From: Pseudomonas weihenstephanensis
GTDB taxonomy: Bacteria > Pseudomonadota > Gammaproteobacteria > Pseudomonadales > Pseudomonadaceae
Reading direction: 5' to 3'
NCBI RefSeq assembly: GCF_001043055.1
Contig: NZ_JYLF01000013.1
Span: 18,261-82,260 of the forward strand
DNA: 64,000 bases
Part shown: in pieces, positions 25,614-32,939 of the stretch
How positions within the stretch are numbered: the stretch's first letter is position 1
Layout: each line of letters begins with the position of its first letter
Made by a program: the position numbers and the translations under genes
The notes under the pieces: generated by a model
The model's database searches: none
What the model saw: only the letters and a program-made list of their open reading frames with translations
Told to the model about the DNA's origin: nothing

Positions 25614-25770
25614 CCGCCACCACACCCGGTGGCGATACGACGACGTACACCACAGTGCGGCTGACAGGAGGAGGGTAGTGACTGATCTGCTCAGGCTGTT
25701 TGCTCGCGCACGGCACTGCCCCAGCAGACACTGCTGAGTCGACAACGCGGTGGGAAAGGAAAACCGGCAT
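25609..25770 (-). CDS. Predicted valine-rich leader peptide
   Basis: A 53-codon frame from the ATG at 25770 to the TGA at 25609, too short for standard gene calling. It contains 13 valines, clustered near the end: SRTVVYVVVSPPGVVAG, with Val codons GTG GTG, then GTC GTC GTA, then GTG GTG. It also has Pro-Pro-Pro (HYPPPVS) and Pro-Pro-Gly, motifs known to slow ribosomes. Val runs of this kind mark known ilv leader peptides of enterics. The start is about 29 bases after the predicted transcription start. No strong ribosome site precedes it, so a later GTG start is possible. The protein product is probably not functional by itself; reading it is the function. Confidence 0.6.
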   Translation of the reverse strand: MPVFLSHRVVDSAVSAGAVPCASKQPEQISHYPPPVSRTVVYVVVSPPGVVAG

Positions 25771-25805
25771 GGGCTGATCTTTTTCAAGAAGGATATCGAG
25801 CGCCG

Positions 25806-25835
25806 ACTATAACCAGCGCCCGATACAAATTGCAA
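25806..25835 (-). promoter_or_regulatory. Sigma-70-like promoter of the leader-EamA unit
   Basis: On the minus strand: -35 TTGCAA (25835-25830), 18-base spacer, -10 TATAGT (25811-25806). It predicts transcription starting near 25799, about 29 bases before the leader ATG. It sits five bases past the lpxO stop codon. Confidence 0.65.
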
Positions 25836-25839
25836 CGAC

Positions 25840-26778
25840 TTAGCCGAACAACCAACGCCACAACAACACCAGCACAATCACCGCCAGTACCGGGCGCATG
25901 ATGCGGTACAGCTTGGGATTGCGGCGCTTCCACTGCTTGACCACGCCACTGAAGCGGTCGCTGAAGGTTTTGCTCCACGCATAGGCTTTGTTGATACCGC
26001 CCACGCGTTCGTCGTCCAGGTTTTGCGGCGCAGTGGCTTTACCCAATTGCGCGCTGACCCAGCGGTTGATCGAGGTCATGAGGCGGCTGGTCAGCGGGCG
26101 CTCAACGTCACAGAACAGGATCACGCGGGTGACGTCGGTTTCGTTCTTCACCCAATGCACATAGGTTTCGTCAAACATCACGTCTTCACCATCGCGCCAG
26201 GCGTACTCTTCACCGTCGACAAAAATGCGGCAGGCATCGGAGTTCGGTGTCGACAGGCCCAAGTGGTAACGCAAGGAACCGGCAAACGGGTCACGGTGCG
26301 GGTTGAGGTGGCTGCCACCCGGCAACAGGGCGAACATCGCGCCTTTGACGTTGGGGATGCTGTTGACCAGTTCTACCGTTTTAGGGCAAAGCAATTCGGC
26401 CGATGGCAGCGGTTTGTCGTACCACTTGAGGTAAAAACGCTTCCAGCCTTTTTTGAAGAAGGAACCGAAACCGGCATCGTTGTTCTTCTCGGCGGCGCGA
26501 ATATAACCCTCGTCGAACAAGTGCATGGCTTCTTCACGGATGGCTTGCCAGTTGTCTTTGAGCACATCCAGCTCAGGGAACTTGCTGCGGTCCAGGTAAG
26601 GCTTGGACGGCACGCCCGAAAACAGGTACATCAGCGCGTTGTACGGCGCAAAGAATGCGGAGTGGTTGACGAACTGACGCAGCACCGGCAAGCGCGCTTT
26701 GCCGCGCAAATGCACGTAAAGGATGCTGGCGACAAACAGCAGTATCAGCCCTGCCTTGATGGCGAAGGATAAGGTCAT
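25840..26778 (-). CDS. lpxO: Lipid A 2-hydroxylase LpxO (aspartyl beta-hydroxylase family)
   Basis: A 312-residue Fe(II)/2-oxoglutarate dioxygenase that hydroxylates secondary laurate chains of lipid A. It has an N-terminal membrane helix (about 4-23), a cytoplasmic catalytic domain with SHLNPHRDPFAGSLRYHLGL (Fe-binding His, near 150-169) and VHWVKNETDVTRVILFCDVE (second His and 2-oxoglutarate Arg), and a second hydrophobic helix at the C-terminus (about 290-310), the usual LpxO topology. A strong ribosome site GAGGAG precedes the ATG. Monocistronic. Confidence 0.9.
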   Translation of the reverse strand: MTLSFAIKAGLILLFVASILYVHLRGKARLPVLRQFVNHSAFFAPYNALMYLFSGVPSKPYLDRSKFPELDVLKDNWQAIREEAMHLFDEGYIRAAEKNNDAGFGSFFKKGWKRFYLKWYDKPLPSAELLCPKTVELVNSIPNVKGAMFALLPGGSHLNPHRDPFAGSLRYHLGLSTPNSDACRIFVDGEEYAWRDGEDVMFDETYVHWVKNETDVTRVILFCDVERPLTSRLMTSINRWVSAQLGKATAPQNLDDERVGGINKAYAWSKTFSDRFSGVVKQWKRRNPKLYRIMRPVLAVIVLVLLWRWLFG

Positions 26779-26967
26779 GCAACAACTCCTCGAAAAAACC
26801 GTGCGGCACCGATGGCCCGATGTGGCAGCCGCGCATGATAAACACTACCGGCGCCGGACAAAACCCGCGTGATCCAACATTCAGCATTAAGGATTACGTA
26901 ACAACGTATTAATTAGCATAAGCCGGGGTGTAAACGCTTGATATGGGTCAGGCAACCTCCCTGGTCG

Positions 26968-27042
26968 CTGCGAAGGGCTGCCAAGCAAGCCGTGCATGGG
27001 ATGGCTTCACAGGTCCCTTCGCAGCCTTCGACAGCGATGACG
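26968..27042. repeat. REP doublet / imperfect hairpin downstream of cysK
   Basis: GCTGCGAAGGG (26968-26978) pairs with CCCTTCGCAGC (27015-27025), with a further inner pairing (AAGCC...GGCTT). The right end reads CGCAGCCTTCGACAGCGATG, the same REP core seen at 8455. This is an inverted REP pair in the space between the cysK stop and lpxO. The remaining part (26779-26967) is the lpxO upstream region; no gene seen. Confidence 0.6.
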
Positions 27043-27056
27043 AGATAACGCCAGGT

Positions 27057-28031
27057 TTACTGCTCCAGTTCCTGCTCGCTGAACACGTCGCTGAACAGAA
27101 AGCTCGACAGGTAGCGCTCGCCCGAGTCCGGCAATATCACGACGATGGTTTTGCCTTGCATCTCCGGAGTTTCGGCCAGACGCACCGCCGCCGCCATCGC
27201 TGCGCCGCACGAGATCCCACACAGAATGCCTTCTTCGTGCATCAAGCGCAGGGCCATTGCTTTGGATTCGTCATCGCTGACCAGCTCGACTTTATCGACG
27301 ATAGACAAGTCGAGGTTTTTGGGCACAAAACCGGCGCCAATGCCCTGGATTTTGTGCGGTGCGGGCTTGATCTCTTCACCCGCCAAGGCTTGCGTGATCA
27401 CCGGCGAGGTCATGGGTTCGACCGCCACCGACAGCAGTGGCTGGCCCAAGGTGTGCTTGATATAGCGCGAAATGCCAGTAATGGTGCCGCCCGTGCCCAC
27501 ACCTGAGACCAGCACATCGACGCGGCCATCGGTGTCATTCCAGATTTCCGGACCGGTGGTTTTCTCGTGGATGGCGGGGTTGGCCGGATTTTCAAACTGT
27601 TGCGGCATAAAGTAGCGCTCAGGATCGCTGGCCTGAATGTCGGCCGCTTTGTCGATGGCGCCTTTCATGCCCTTGGCAGGTTCGGTGAGCACCAGCTCCG
27701 CGCCGAGTGCCTTGAGCACTTTGCGCCGTTCCAGGCTCATGGACGAGGGCATGGTCAGCGTCAGCTTATAGCCGCGTGCAGCCGCGACAAAGGCCAGGCC
27801 AATGCCGGTATTGCCCGACGTTGGCTCGATGATGGTCATGCCCGGCTTGAGCACACCACGGCTTTCGGCGTCCCAGATCATGTTGGCGCCGATCCGGCAT
27901 TTGACCGAATACCCTGGGTTACGCCCCTCGATCTTGGCCAGAATGGTCACGCCGCGCGGTGCAATGCTGTTGATCTGCACCAGAGGCGTGTTACCGATGG
28001 ACTGCGCGTTATCTGCAAAAATGCGGCTCAT
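27057..28031 (-). CDS. cysK: Cysteine synthase A (O-acetylserine sulfhydrylase)
   Basis: A 324-residue PLP enzyme that makes cysteine from O-acetylserine and sulfide. It starts at ATG 28031 with AAAGGA upstream (not the ATG at 28049). Landmarks: the PLP lysine Lys44 in YSVKCRIG, TSGNTG (71-76) binding the substrate carboxylate, GVGTGGT (178-183) binding the PLP phosphate, and GISCGAA near 270. The Lys is followed by CR rather than the more common DR, as in some Pseudomonas CysK. It is divergent from the moxR-like gene. Confidence 0.93.
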   Translation of the reverse strand: MSRIFADNAQSIGNTPLVQINSIAPRGVTILAKIEGRNPGYSVKCRIGANMIWDAESRGVLKPGMTIIEPTSGNTGIGLAFVAAARGYKLTLTMPSSMSLERRKVLKALGAELVLTEPAKGMKGAIDKAADIQASDPERYFMPQQFENPANPAIHEKTTGPEIWNDTDGRVDVLVSGVGTGGTITGISRYIKHTLGQPLLSVAVEPMTSPVITQALAGEEIKPAPHKIQGIGAGFVPKNLDLSIVDKVELVSDDESKAMALRLMHEEGILCGISCGAAMAAAVRLAETPEMQGKTIVVILPDSGERYLSSFLFSDVFSEQELEQ

Positions 28032-28106
28032 GACGGGTCCTTTATGCACGTTTTGGGAAAGGCTCCAAGGGTAGGCTCCGTGTTCGTATGCGTCCAGTCA
28101 TGGCGT

Positions 28107-28137
28107 GACGCCCCATTCAGAGACTGAATGGGGCGTC
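28107..28137. repeat. Perfect 14-bp inverted repeat between cysK and moxR
   Basis: GACGCCCCATTCAG (28107-28120), AGA, CTGAATGGGGCGTC (28124-28137). It lies in the divergent promoter region, 75 bases from the cysK start and immediately upstream of the predicted moxR promoter. There is no T-run on either side, so it does not look like a plain terminator. It could be an operator, a leader hairpin or a transcript barrier. Confidence 0.55.
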
Positions 28138-28141
28138 TGCG

Positions 28142-28170
28142 TTCACGCAGCGCGGGTGTCGCGCTATAGT
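28142..28170 (+). promoter_or_regulatory. Probable promoter of the moxR-VWA operon
   Basis: -35-like TTCACG (28142-28147), 17-base spacer, -10 TATAGT (28165-28170). The moxR ATG follows 67 bases downstream, preceded by GAGGAA. Confidence 0.45.
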
Positions 28171-28237
28171 CGGCCCTACTTTTTTAGTCGCCCGCCCTGC
28201 CCTGCTCAGGTCGGGGTTCTGGTTTGAGGAATGACAC

Positions 28238-29083
28238 ATGAAGTTTGAAGGTACCCGCGCCTACGTGGCCACTGACGACCTGAAACTGGCGGTCAACGCG
28301 GCAATCACCCTGGAGCGCCCGCTGCTGGTCAAGGGCGAACCCGGCACTGGCAAAACCATGTTGGCCGAGCAACTGGCCGAATCTTTTGGCTGCAAGCTGA
28401 TCACCTGGCACATCAAGTCCACCACCAAGGCCCATCAGGGTTTGTACGAGTACGACGCGGTCAGCCGCCTGCGCGACTCGCAGCTGGGTGTCGACAAGGT
28501 GCACGATGTGCGCAATTACCTGAAGAAAGGCAAGTTGTGGGAGGCTTTCGAAGCCGAAGAACGGGTCATTTTGCTGATCGACGAAATCGACAAAGCCGAC
28601 ATCGAGTTCCCCAACGACTTGCTGCAAGAACTCGACAAGATGGAGTTCTACGTTTACGAGACGGACGAAACGATCAAGGCAAAAGTGCGCCCGATCATCA
28701 TCATTACGTCAAACAACGAAAAGGAGCTGCCGGACGCCTTCCTGCGTCGTTGCTTCTTCCATTACATCAGCTTCCCGGACCGTAACACCTTGCAAAAAAT
28801 TGTCGACGTGCACTTTCCTGAAATCAAGAAAGAGTTGGTCAGCGAAGCGCTGGACGTGTTCTTCGATGTGCGCAAGGTGCCGGGACTGAAGAAGAAGCCG
28901 TCGACCTCCGAGCTGGTTGACTGGCTCAAACTGCTGATGGCCGACAACATTGGCGAAGCCGTGCTGCGCGAGCGCGACCCCACCAAGGCCATCCCGCCAT
29001 TGGCCGGTGCGCTGGTTAAAAATGAGCAAGACGTGCAATTGCTTGAGCGCCTGGCGTTCATGAGCCGTCGTGGCAATCGCTGA
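28238..29083 (+). CDS. MoxR-type AAA+ ATPase
   Basis: A 281-residue AAA+ ATPase, thought to act as a chaperone that remodels or loads a partner, usually together with a VWA-domain protein. Walker A GEPGTGKT is at 33-40, Walker B VILLIDEIDKAD near 107-118, and sensor-1 IITSNNEKELP near 150. It is followed after 21 bases by a VWA-domain gene, the standard MoxR/VWA pairing. The target of this pair is not identified; no metalloenzyme or surface operon lies next to it. Confidence 0.9.
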   Translation: MKFEGTRAYVATDDLKLAVNAAITLERPLLVKGEPGTGKTMLAEQLAESFGCKLITWHIKSTTKAHQGLYEYDAVSRLRDSQLGVDKVHDVRNYLKKGKLWEAFEAEERVILLIDEIDKADIEFPNDLLQELDKMEFYVYETDETIKAKVRPIIIITSNNEKELPDAFLRRCFFHYISFPDRNTLQKIVDVHFPEIKKELVSEALDVFFDVRKVPGLKKKPSTSELVDWLKLLMADNIGEAVLRERDPTKAIPPLAGALVKNEQDVQLLERLAFMSRRGNR

Positions 29084-29104
29084 TTTTTGCAGAAGGCGCC
29101 AAGC

Positions 29105-30283
29105 ATGTTGCTGAATCTGTTCAATGAAATGCGCGCGGCCAAAGTGCCGGTGTCGGTGCGCGAGCTGCTGGACTTGATCAACGCGCTCAAACACCGTGTG
29201 ACCTTCGCCGACATGGACGAGTTTTACTTTTTGGCGCGCACGATCCTGGTCAAGGACGAGCGTCATTACGACAAGTTCGACCGTGCGTTCGGGGCTTATT
29301 TCAACGGGCTGCAAAACCTCAACGAACACCTTGAGGCACTGATCCCGGACGAGTGGCTGCGCAAAGAGTTCGAACGCTCGCTCAGTGACGAAGAGCGCGC
29401 GCAGATCCAGTCACTGGGTGGCCTGGACAAACTGATCGAGGCGTTCAAACAGCGTCTGGAAGAGCAAAAGGAACGCCATGCCGGTGGCAATAAATGGATC
29501 GGCACCGGCGGCACCAGCCCGTTTGGTTCGGGCGGCTACCACCCCGAAGGCATCCGTGTGGGCGATGCCGGAGCGCGTCAGGGCAAAGCGGCCAAGGTCT
29601 GGGAGCAGCGCGAGTACAAAAACCTCGACGACCAGGTCGAATTGGGTACACGCAATATCAAGGTTGCGCTGCGGCGCTTGCGTAAGTTCGCACGTCAGGG
29701 CGCGGCCGAAGAGCTGGACATCGACGGCACCATCGACCACACCGCACGTGATGCTGGCCTGCTCAATATCCAGATGCGCCCTGAGCGGCGTAACACCATC
29801 AAGTTGCTGCTGTTGTTCGACATTGGCGGCTCGATGGATTCACACGTCAAGATTTGCGAGGAGTTGTTCTCGGCCTGCAAGACCGAGTTCAAACACCTGG
29901 AGTATTACTACTTCCATAACTTCATTTATGAATCGGTGTGGAAAAACAACCAGCGCCGTCAGGTTGAGCGTGTTGCCACACAGGATGTACTGCACAAATA
30001 CGGTGCCGATTACAAAGTGATTTTTATCGGCGACGCGGCCATGGGTCCGTACGAAATCACCCACGCAGGTGGCAGTGTCGAGCACTGGAACGAAGAACCG
30101 GGCTACCTGTGGATGCAGCGTTTTATGGAGAAATACAAAAAACTCATCTGGATCAATCCGTATCCCAAAGATACGTGGAACTACACCGCGTCAACCCGCA
30201 TCGTGCGCGACTTGATTGAAGACCGCATGTATCCGTTGACCCTGGACGGGCTGGAACAAGGCATGCGGTTTTTGGCCAAGTAA
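29105..30283 (+). CDS. VWA-domain (CoxE-like) protein, partner of MoxR
   Basis: A 392-residue protein from ATG 29105 (a TTG at 29087 is possible but weaker). The N-terminal helical region (1-230) is followed by a von Willebrand A domain. Its metal-site motif reads DIGGS (239-243), where the usual form is DxSxS; the first Ser is Gly here. A second metal-site stretch is GDAAMGPYEI near 312-321. MoxR/VWA pairs are known to act together on protein complexes; the substrate here is unknown. No signal peptide, so cytoplasmic. Confidence 0.85.
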   Translation: MLLNLFNEMRAAKVPVSVRELLDLINALKHRVTFADMDEFYFLARTILVKDERHYDKFDRAFGAYFNGLQNLNEHLEALIPDEWLRKEFERSLSDEERAQIQSLGGLDKLIEAFKQRLEEQKERHAGGNKWIGTGGTSPFGSGGYHPEGIRVGDAGARQGKAAKVWEQREYKNLDDQVELGTRNIKVALRRLRKFARQGAAEELDIDGTIDHTARDAGLLNIQMRPERRNTIKLLLLFDIGGSMDSHVKICEELFSACKTEFKHLEYYYFHNFIYESVWKNNQRRQVERVATQDVLHKYGADYKVIFIGDAAMGPYEITHAGGSVEHWNEEPGYLWMQRFMEKYKKLIWINPYPKDTWNYTASTRIVRDLIEDRMYPLTLDGLEQGMRFLAK

Positions 30284-30300
30284 TCGCGTTGATTCGCAGG

Positions 30301-30397
30301 CCCTCACCCCAACCCTCTCCCTGCGGGAGGGTGCAGTGCTCTTGAGACCGCATGCAGTCAGTCCCCTCTACCTTTGGGAGAGGGTTAGGGTGAGGGG
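30301..30397. repeat. REP doublet between the VWA gene and pxpC
   Basis: Inverted pair: 30301-30332 (CCCTCACCCCAACCCTCTCC and on, with a stem CCCTCtcCCTGCGGGAGGG) and 30363-30397 (ending GAGAGGGTTAGGGTGAGGGG), 30 bases apart. It is the same family as the doublet at 17473-17689. It sits between convergent genes, where REP doublets are usually tolerated. Confidence 0.75.
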
Positions 30398-31314
30398 CTT
30401 TTAAGGCGCTGCATAAATTCCACCTGCTGACGCTGCGCGGCCTGCTGTGTGGTGGGCCGAAATTGCACTGCCTCCCCCGGCAAACACTGCGCCAGCCGCG
30501 CCAGCGCCAAGGGTGTCAACGCCCCCAACCGCGGATACCCGCCAATGGTCTGCCGGTCATTGAGCAGCACTATCGGCTGACCATCGGGCGGCACTTGAAC
30601 CGCCCCCAACGGGATGCCTTCCGAAATCATCGGCGCCCCCTGATACTCCAACGTCGGGCCTAACAGGCGAATGCCCATGCGATCAGCACGGCTGTCTACC
30701 GTCCACGGACGGTTGAACGCATCGAAGGTGCTTTGCCCGCTGAACGCACCGATTTGTGCGCCCAGGACCACATCCAGTACTGGCCGGGCGGCGAATTCGG
30801 GGATCAGCGCGCGGCTCAGCTCGCGCAACGCAGGCCCGGCGCCGCTGTAACTCAACTCGCCTCCTTTGACCAAGGCATGGCCAAAACCGTCAGGCCCGCC
30901 CAGCGCTTCACGCACCACGGTGGCGCAACTGCCCAGCACCTGCGGCGCAGTGAAGCCCCCTGGTGCAGCCAGATACGCCCGTGCGCCCTTGAGGGGCTGA
31001 GCAAATTTCAACGTCTGCCCCTGATGCAGAGTGAAACTGCGCCAGGGTTGAAGTGCCTGACCCTCCACGGTCGCGCCAAGGTCAGCGCCCGCCAGTGCCA
31101 AGGTGCAATCAGCCTGCGCAATCAGGGTGAGCCCGCCCAGGGTGATCTCAATCACCGGGGCATCGAGGTCATTGCCCAGCAACCCGTTGGCCACTGCCAT
31201 CGACCGCCAATCAGCCGCACCGCCCTGGGTCACACCCAAATGCCTGACACCAAAACGTCCTGCGTCCTGCAACTGGCACAACGCAGTGCTGGCTTGTATC
31301 AATAAACGGCTCAT
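30385..31314 (-). CDS. pxpC: 5-oxoprolinase subunit C (KipA/AHS2 family)
   Basis: A 309-residue subunit of the ATP-dependent PxpABC complex, which opens 5-oxoproline (pyroglutamate) to glutamate. Typical biotin-carboxylase-related AHS2 segments: LIQASTALCQLQDAGRFGVR near the start, GGLTLIAQADCTLALAGAD, and the C-terminal SEGIPLGAVQVPPDGQPIVLLNDRQTIGGYP. Its ATG overlaps the pxpB stop (ATGA, 31311-31314), so translation is coupled. The last codons overlap the REP doublet. Confidence 0.92.
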   Translation of the reverse strand: MSRLLIQASTALCQLQDAGRFGVRHLGVTQGGAADWRSMAVANGLLGNDLDAPVIEITLGGLTLIAQADCTLALAGADLGATVEGQALQPWRSFTLHQGQTLKFAQPLKGARAYLAAPGGFTAPQVLGSCATVVREALGGPDGFGHALVKGGELSYSGAGPALRELSRALIPEFAARPVLDVVLGAQIGAFSGQSTFDAFNRPWTVDSRADRMGIRLLGPTLEYQGAPMISEGIPLGAVQVPPDGQPIVLLNDRQTIGGYPRLGALTPLALARLAQCLPGEAVQFRPTTQQAAQRQQVEFMQRLKSPSP

Positions 31315-32015
31315 GCCAGTGCCTCCTGCGGGGTGTCATCGCCACCCAAGTTGATGAACTCGGCATGGCTGATGGGCGCAAACTGCACGCGATCACCGGG
31401 TTGCATCAGGCTGTAGCCTTCGCGCTCGCGGTCAAACAAGGCGCTGGGAGTACGCCCGATAAGGTTCCAGCCACCGGGAGATTGCGCCGGATAGGCGGCT
31501 GTCTGGCGCTCGGCAATGCCCACGCTGCCCGCCGCCACCCGTTTGCGCGGGGTCGACAGACGCGGTGCGGCTAACGCCTCGTCCACCAACCCCATAAACG
31601 CAAAGCCCGGCGCGAACCCCAGGGCGAATACCTGGTACTCGTGCTCGCTGTGGCAACGGATGACTTGGTTGTGCGACCAGCCGGTACGTTGGGCAAGCAA
31701 TGCCAGCTCAGGCCCGACACTCAGGTCGTACCACACCGGCACCACATGGCACTGGCCTTGACGCCGGGTGTCCGGTTGCAGGTCGCTCAGTGCGTGGGCA
31801 ATCAGCTCCCGCGCCTGAACCGGGCTGAGCGCCAGCCCATCGTAGTGCACCATCAAGGTGGTGTAGGACGGCACCACATCAATCAACTGCCCGGCAAACA
31901 CGCTGCGTACGCGCTCAGTGGCGGCCAGCATCCACGGCATGTTGGCTTCGGCAATGTCATCGAACAGGCGCAGCATCAGGCAGTCGATGGCCACCACTTC
32001 GATACGCAGCTTCAT
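31311..32015 (-). CDS. pxpB: 5-oxoprolinase subunit B (KipI/AHS1 family)
   Basis: A 234-residue subunit of the 5-oxoprolinase complex. The start is ATG 32015, overlapping the pxpA stop as ATGA; the longer open frame to 32090 lies within pxpA. Family motifs are GFAPGFAFMG (133-142), then PRLSTPRKRVAAGSVGIA and SPGGWNLIGRTP. It is the middle gene of the pxpABC operon and would be made in step with the other two by translational coupling. Confidence 0.92.
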   Translation of the reverse strand: MKLRIEVVAIDCLMLRLFDDIAEANMPWMLAATERVRSVFAGQLIDVVPSYTTLMVHYDGLALSPVQARELIAHALSDLQPDTRRQGQCHVVPVWYDLSVGPELALLAQRTGWSHNQVIRCHSEHEYQVFALGFAPGFAFMGLVDEALAAPRLSTPRKRVAAGSVGIAERQTAAYPAQSPGGWNLIGRTPSALFDREREGYSLMQPGDRVQFAPISHAEFINLGGDDTPQEALA

Positions 32016-32761
32016 GCCTGTAACTCGTTGAGGGCATTGCGTATGCGCTGCACGGCGGCCACCGAGCTGGCGTTGTCGCCATGCACACACAGGGTGTTGG
32101 CGTGCAGATACAGCGCGCTGCCATCACTGGCAATCAGCGACTGGCCTGCCGCAAGGGTCAGGGCCTGGCGCACGATGGTGTCTGCATCGTGGTGCACGGC
32201 CCCCGGCAATTGCCGTGAGACCAAACGCCCTGCGTTGTCGTACGCCCGATCAGCAAAGGCTTCAAACCATAACGTCACGCCATACTCATCGCCGATGGCT
32301 TGGGCCTCGCGGTTGTCGCGGGTGGCCATCAGCATCAACGGCAAGCGGGCATCGTAGGTCGCCACAGCGTGCACCACGGCGCGCAATTGCTCGGGGCTGG
32401 CCATCATGTCGTTGTACATCGCTCCGTGCGGTTTGACGTAACGGATACGCGTACCTTGGGCACGGCAAATGCCGTCGAGCGCGCCCAACTGGTAGTGCAA
32501 CAGGTCTTGCAGCTCTGCCGCGGTATAGGCCATAGAACGCCGACCAAATCCTGCCAGGTCCTGGTACGCCGGGTGGGCACCGATTTGCACGTCATGCTTG
32601 AGCGCCAGCGCCACGGTTTTGCGCATGATGCCCGGATCGCCCGCATGAAAACCGCAGGCAATGTTGGCGCAATCAATGAAGGGCATCACTTCGGCGTCCA
32701 GGCCCATGGTCCAGCTGCCAAAGCTTTCACCCATATCGCAGTTCAATAACAGGCGGCTCAT
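32012..32761 (-). CDS. pxpA: 5-oxoprolinase subunit A (LamB/YcsF family)
   Basis: A 249-residue polysaccharide-deacetylase-fold subunit of the 5-oxoprolinase complex. Signature segments: LNCDMGESFGSW at the start, NIACGFHAGDPGIM near 34-47, IGAHPAYQDLAGFGRRSM near 61-78, and YVKPHGAMYNDM near 108-119. First gene of the operon; GGAG precedes the ATG. The order A-B-C with four-base overlaps shows a single tightly coupled unit for recycling spontaneously formed 5-oxoproline. Confidence 0.94.
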   Translation of the reverse strand: MSRLLLNCDMGESFGSWTMGLDAEVMPFIDCANIACGFHAGDPGIMRKTVALALKHDVQIGAHPAYQDLAGFGRRSMAYTAAELQDLLHYQLGALDGICRAQGTRIRYVKPHGAMYNDMMASPEQLRAVVHAVATYDARLPLMLMATRDNREAQAIGDEYGVTLWFEAFADRAYDNAGRLVSRQLPGAVHHDADTIVRQALTLAAGQSLIASDGSALYLHANTLCVHGDNASSVAAVQRIRNALNELQA

Positions 32762-32892
32762 GCGGATGCTCCTGTGGTTTTTTTATAGTTCAGAGGTAGG
32801 ACATTTTTCGGCAGGCGTACGCGTTCGTCCAACTAATAAAAGCCGGGCGCGGGGATAAGAAAAGTTGATCGCTGGCGGCGATGAGCATCATG

Positions 32893-32911
32893 GGCCCCTT
32901 TAGAAGGGGCC
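32893..32911. terminator. Hairpin downstream of the DUF2937 gene
   Basis: GGCCCCTT (32893-32900), TAG, AAGGGGCC (32904-32911): perfect 8-bp stem. It lies 29 bases past the DUF2937 gene stop on the minus strand. The T-run is absent, so it is a weak or Rho-assisted terminator at best. Confidence 0.45.
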
Positions 32912-32939
32912 GCCGGGCAGGCCATCGCAGCCTAGAGGT

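Noticed and set aside
25578..25877. 99-codon minus-strand frame overlapping the leader region and the lpxO end
   Set aside because: It is in another frame from the Val-rich leader, runs back into lpxO, and has low-quality composition. Only the 53-codon frame has the leader features.
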